The notes under the pieces are model-generated. The model was not told the DNA's origin. It made no database searches and was given only the letters and a program-made list of their open reading frames with translations. Below are positions 4,985-7,430 of a stretch of DNA of 7,430 bases, one piece after another. The position numbers and the translations under genes are program-made. How positions within the stretch are numbered: position 1 is the first letter of the stretch; each line of letters opens with the position of its first letter. The DNA is from JALHUB01 sp050010555 (GTDB lineage: Bacteria > Chloroflexota > Dehalococcoidia > DSTF01 > JALHUB01): NCBI GenBank assembly GCA_050010555.1, contig JBEKKV010000063.1, positions 1 through 7,430 on the forward strand. Direction: 5' to 3'.

Positions 4985-6201
4985 TCGGCCTCAGCCCGCT
5001 CCGTTCGCGCCCCCGGTTTCGAGAAGCGCGACGCCGCCTTCGCGGGAAGAGCGCTTCCCTTCTCCAACACGAGTTCTATCCGCTGCCGTAGCTCATCGAG
5101 TCCCCAACCGCTTTGCGCCGAGATCAGAAGCGAGTCCGGTTGCTCGGAGCTGAGGAGCGTCCGCTGCTCACGCAGCTCCTCGAGGCCGCGAATCGGATCG
5201 CCGTCGCGGCGGGAGAGGAGGTCCACTTTGTTGAGCGCCGTCACCACGGGCTTCCCGGCGAGGTCGAGGTCGCGCAGGGTCTCCAGGACGGTCTCGCCCT
5301 GTTGCGCGGCGTCGGGATGGGTGATGTCGACGACGTGGACCAGGACGTCGGCGGCGGAGAGCTCTTCCAGCGTGGCGCGGAAGGCGGCGACGAGCTGCGC
5401 CGGCAGCTTCTGGATGAACCCCACGGTGTCGGAGAGGAGGACGCTGCGATGGTCCGACAGCTTGACGCGGCGCGTGAGCGGGTCGAGGGTGGCAAAGAGC
5501 TTATCTTCGGCGAAGACGTCGGCGCCGGAGAGGGCGCTCATGAGGGTGCTCTTGCCGGCGTTGGTGTAGCCGACGAGGGCGACGACGGGCACTCCGGCGC
5601 GCTCCCGGCGGCGTCGGTAAAGGGCGCGCTGGCGGCGGACCGACTCGATCTCGCGCTTGAGGCGGGCGATGCGGTCGCGGACGAGGCGTCGGTCGGTCTC
5701 TAGCTGCGTCTCGCCGGGGCCACGGGTGCCGATAGCGCCTTCGAGTCGCTCGAGGTGGCTCCACTGGCCGGCGAGTCGCGGCAGGAGATACTGGTACTGC
5801 GCCAGCTCGACCTGCAGGCGGCCTTCGCGGGTGCGGGCGCGTCGGGCGAAGATGTCGAGGATGAGGGCAGTGCGGTCGAGGACCTTGACGGCGAGGGCGT
5901 CTTCGAGGTTGCGCTGCTGAGTAGGGCTGAGCTCATCGTCGAAGACCACGAGGGAGTAGTCGAACTCGGGGCGCTGGGCTTTCAGCTCGGCCAGCTTGCC
6001 CTTGCCGACGTAGGTGGCCGGGTTGGGCTTTTCGAGCTTCTGGACGGTGCGGCCGACGACGCGGGCGCCGGCGGTGTCGGCGAGGAGGGCGAGCTCATCG
6101 AGGGAGGACTGGCTGGAGAAGGCAGCGGCCTTGCCCTTGACCTCGACGGCGACGAGGTAGGCCCGCTCGATGGGGTCGGCTGTGGGGTAGGTCTTCGCCG
6201 T
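4981..6201 (-). CDS. hflX: GTPase HflX (ribosome splitting/rescue factor), non-canonical ACG start proposed
   Basis: HflX is a ribosome-binding GTPase that splits stalled or stressed 70S ribosomes. From an ACG at 6201 the product has 406 residues. The N-terminal HflX domain is complete, with IERAYLVAVEVKGKA, RTVQKLEKPNPATYVGKGKL and VVFDDELSPTQQRNLE, followed by the glycine-rich GTRGPGETQLETDRR loop. The G domain shows G1 GYTNAGKS (211-218), G3 DTVGF (258-262), G4 NKVD (324-327) and G5 SAQSG (361-365). The C-terminal extension after G5 is only about 40 residues, shorter than in E. coli. No ATG, GTG or TTG occurs in frame before the GTG at 5949, which would delete the conserved N-domain. AGGAGG (6216-6211) sits 9 bases before ACG GCG AAG ACC TAC, where ATG would read MAKTYPT. 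A mutated ATG or a sequencing error are alternatives. Confidence 0.9.
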   Translation of the reverse strand, partial: TAKTYPTADPIERAYLVAVEVKGKAAAFSSQSSLDELALLADTAGARVVGRTVQKLEKPNPATYVGKGKLAELKAQRPEFDYSLVVFDDELSPTQQRNLEDALAVKVLDRTALILDIFARRARTREGRLQVELAQYQYLLPRLAGQWSHLERLEGAIGTRGPGETQLETDRRLVRDRIARLKREIESVRRQRALYRRRRERAGVPVVALVGYTNAGKSTLMSALSGADVFAEDKLFATLDPLTRRVKLSDHRSVLLSDTVGFIQKLPAQLVAAFRATLEELSAADVLVHVVDITHPDAAQQGETVLETLRDLDLAGKPVVTALNKVDLLSRRDGDPIRGLEELREQRTLLSSEQPDSLLISAQSGWGLDELRQRIELVLEKGSALPAKAASRFSKPGARTERAEAD

Positions 6202-6224
6202 CGGTGTGCGCCTCCTGTGTCTCC

Positions 6225-6253
6225 ATTATAGGGGCAGGAGGTCTGATTGTATT
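6225..6253 (-). promoter_or_regulatory. Promoter of hflX
   Basis: On the minus strand TATAAT (6230-6225, 6/6) is preceded at 17 bases by AATACA (6253-6248, 3/6). The predicted start near 6218 leaves AGGAGG (6216-6211) at the very 5' end of the RNA. An ATG overlapping the -10 (6226-6224) opens a different frame and would lie upstream of the transcript. The remaining 6254-6445 holds short repeats such as ACGGCGGTTT (6316 and 6365 regions) but no supported gene. Confidence 0.55.
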
Positions 6254-6445
6254 TGTTTTGAAAAAGTTGTGATCTTGCGAATCTGCAAAGGTGCGTTTTA
6301 GGCAATTGACCGTCGAGACGGCGGTTTTGGCGGCGCGGCGCGGGCTAGGGGTGATGGGAAGCCGGGACGGCGGTTTCTTGGTAGGCGCATGGAGTCATTA
6401 GAGCATGGCACGTCGAGCTTCTCAAGGGGGAAGTGGCACCGGCGG

Positions 6446-7123
6446 CTAGTGCGTCCAGGTGACGCCACCATCGGAGGTCGTCCAATCGCCTTCCGGTGTA
6501 GCGACTGTGCCGTGCAACGGGTCGGTGAAGGTGATCGAGGTAACGGGGACACCGGGCGGAATCACCGAGACCTCGTTCCAGGTGACGCCGCCGTCCTGTG
6601 AGCGGAACAGGTTGACGCCGGGGCTATTCAGGCCCATCCAGCCGTTGGTGTCGTTGAGGAAGAGGATCTGAGAGACGCCGTTGCCGTTCGGCAGCTCGCC
6701 GACGCCCGCTTGCGGCGTTGGGTTGCCGAGGGTGGTCTGGCTGATGAGCTTCCAGGTGGCCCCGCCGTCGGTGGTGTGAAAGAGGTATTTCTCGCTGCTA
6801 CCCGCGGCGCCGCCGCCGCCGCAGAGCTGCCACTGTGTGGCGGCGTTGAGGGCGAAGGATGCTCCCGGCCTGAGGGGGACCCCTTCGAGGGAGGTGATGA
6901 GGGTGCAGGGGTCGACGACGGTCGATGGGGGCGTCGAGGTTGACGTCGGCCCGGCCGTCGAAGTTGAGGCCGGCAACGAGGTTGACGTTGGCCCAGCCGT
7001 GGCGGTTGACGGGCGAGCGGTTGTGGTTGGCGTAGCAGTGGGCGTCGAGCTGCCGCCGCATGCGGAAAGGCCCGAGGCTGCGATGGTGAGAGTTGCGATG
7101 AGCAGGAGCCGATGTGGTTGCAT
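6446..7123 (-). CDS. Secreted lipoprotein with Asp-box (YCF48/BNR-like) repeats
   Basis: The 225-residue product begins with a lipoprotein signal peptide (1-21) ending in the lipobox LSAC, so C22 would be lipidated and the protein anchored outside the membrane. Residues 23-70 form a Pro/Thr/Ser-rich linker with a duplicated 14-residue unit (AGPTSTS at 43-49 and 57-63). The C-terminal part has three Asp boxes: TTDGGATW (117-124), SQDGGVTW (175-182) and TSDGGVTW (216-223). Strands such as QILFLNDTNGWMG and ITFTDPLHGTVAT are typical of YCF48/HCF136-like or sialidase-type beta-propellers. Three repeats are fewer than a whole propeller and the protein stops two residues after the last box, so it may be shortened or act as an oligomer. 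The ligand is unknown. AAGGAG (7138-7133) lies 9 bases before the ATG. Confidence 0.82.
   Translation of the reverse strand: MQPHRLLLIATLTIAASGLSACGGSSTPTATPTTTARPSTATAGPTSTSLPASTSTAGPTSTSTPPSTVVDPCTLITSLEGVPLRPGASFALNAATQWQLCGGGGAAGSSEKYLFHTTDGGATWKLISQTTLGNPTPQAGVGELPNGNGVSQILFLNDTNGWMGLNSPGVNLFRSQDGGVTWNEVSVIPPGVPVTSITFTDPLHGTVATPEGDWTTSDGGVTWTH
6936..7000 (-). repeat. 42-bp-period duplication in the lipoprotein linker
   Basis: Two 23-base copies (6936-6958 and 6978-7000) differ at only two positions and lie 42 bases apart, so the reading frame is kept. They encode the repeated AGPTSTS segment of the linker. Such repeats change length easily by slippage or recombination without breaking the frame. 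Confidence 0.7.
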
Positions 7124-7161
7124 GGTGAGGCGCTCCTTGCCAGAGATGTGCTGCTGGTCTC

Positions 7162-7167
7162 ATTATA
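7162..7167 (-). promoter_or_regulatory. Extended -10 promoter of the lipoprotein gene
   Basis: The minus strand reads TGC TATAAT (7170-7162): a perfect -10 with the TGn extension. The -35 region is weak (GCGACG at 16 bases, 3/6) and lies inside a long hairpin-forming repeat. An extended -10 can work without a good -35. The predicted leader is about 30 nt with AAGGAG near its end. Confidence 0.5.
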
Positions 7168-7201
7168 GCAGGCCTTGCAGGGGCGTCGCCCTGCGGCCTG
7201 C
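7168..7201. repeat. Long palindromic hairpin abutting the lipoprotein promoter
   Basis: GCAGGCC (7168-7174) pairs with GGCCTGC (7195-7201). Inside, GCAG-G-GGC (7177-7184) pairs with GCCCTGC (7188-7194) around the triloop GTC. The whole is a stem of about 14 bp with small bulges. It starts at the base next to the TATAAT box and covers the place of the -35. It resembles REP-type palindromes and the GGGC-nnn-GCCC hairpins near the right edge. Confidence 0.55.
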
Positions 7202-7315
7202 GGGGCCGGCGCTCAGAGCGCAGCACGCGTCTTTCGCGTTCCAGCGCCGCTACCGCCACTGGAAACATACACGCTTCTCTTCCCACCCAGCCCACCCTAG
7301 TGGTGTTTTCGAGAA

Positions 7316-7363
7316 TTGGGGGCACAGCCCCCAAACCCCCAGGGAGAGAGGGCGAAGCCCTCT
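7316..7363. repeat. Two REP-like triloop hairpins
   Basis: TTGGGGGC (7316-7323) pairs with GCCCCCAA (7327-7334) around ACA. AGAGGGC (7347-7353) pairs with GCCCTCT (7357-7363) around GAA. Both have the form GGGC-nnn-GCCC. The second is followed by TGTATCTTT and could also work as a rightward terminator. Between 7202 and 7315 I see GGCGCT/AGCGCC pairing but no gene. Confidence 0.5.
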
Positions 7364-7394
7364 TGTATCTTTACGGTCGTTGTATTCTTTGTGG

Positions 7395-7420
7395 GGATCG
7401 GGAGGCATGCCTCCCGATCC
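7395..7420. repeat. Perfect 26-bp palindrome
   Basis: The 13-base arm GGATCGGGAGGCA (7395-7407) is followed directly by its exact complement (7408-7420), so the sequence is self-complementary with no spacer. It could form a cruciform, bind a dimeric protein or be a member of the REP-like array beside it. The window ends 10 bases later, so its partner features are not visible. Confidence 0.6.
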
Positions 7421-7430
7421 GGAGTGCGAT

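Noticed and set aside
5113..5703. Long rightward ORF opposite hflX
   Set aside because: A shadow of the GC-rich hflX coding frame with low-complexity composition and no homologous features.
6100..6226. ATG at 6226 as the hflX start
   Set aside because: It is in a different frame that reaches a stop after about 40 codons, and it overlaps the -10 box, so it would not be in the transcript.

Overview
The window is GC-rich and looks bacterial, most likely from the Chloroflexota (possibly Dehalococcoidia or a relative). That placement is an inference. It rests on a lipoprotein with a long Pro/Thr/Ser linker, an HflX with a very short C-terminus, a membrane HD-GYP protein of non-proteobacterial type and the overall style of the sequence. 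No marker gene proves it.

The left and central parts (about 1-4400) form one theme, cyclic di-GMP. A class I (GEMM-I) c-di-GMP riboswitch at about 189-292 is followed by an extra 12-bp hairpin and a strong intrinsic terminator (351-387). It therefore appears to gate transcription of a FliA/WhiG-family sigma factor gene (423-1151), which has its own terminator. Next comes a membrane-anchored HD-GYP phosphodiesterase (1389-2873), preceded by the 8-base motif GCCGATAA, the -10 element of sigma-28/WhiG promoters. On the other strand lies a membrane-anchored GGDEF protein (4290-3406). Its TTG start is preceded by TAAA-N15-GTCGATAA, again a sigma-28/WhiG-type promoter. The reading I favour is a feedback circuit: c-di-GMP senses into the sigma gene through the riboswitch, and the sigma factor transcribes genes that break and perhaps make c-di-GMP.

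Between the two c-di-GMP genes is a gene-free stretch (2874-3405). It holds a candidate structured RNA read leftward: a strong promoter, a perfect 22-bp TetR-like palindrome over the start site, a long closing stem made by inverted repeats about 260 bp apart, and several internal hairpins. It also carries a possible 7-codon leader peptide ending in two Trp codons.

To the right, a divergent promoter region (4291-4438) drives an unknown Cys-rich, zinc-ribbon-like protein (4439-4984). Convergent with it, sharing a CTAG that holds both stop codons, is the ribosome-associated GTPase HflX (minus strand). The hflX reading frame has no ATG, GTG or TTG ahead of its conserved N-terminal domain; the best placed start is an ACG at 6201. 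Further right is a minus-strand lipoprotein with Asp-box (YCF48/BNR-like) repeats (7123-6446). The right end (7168-7430) is intergenic DNA with several long hairpins resembling a REP-type array.
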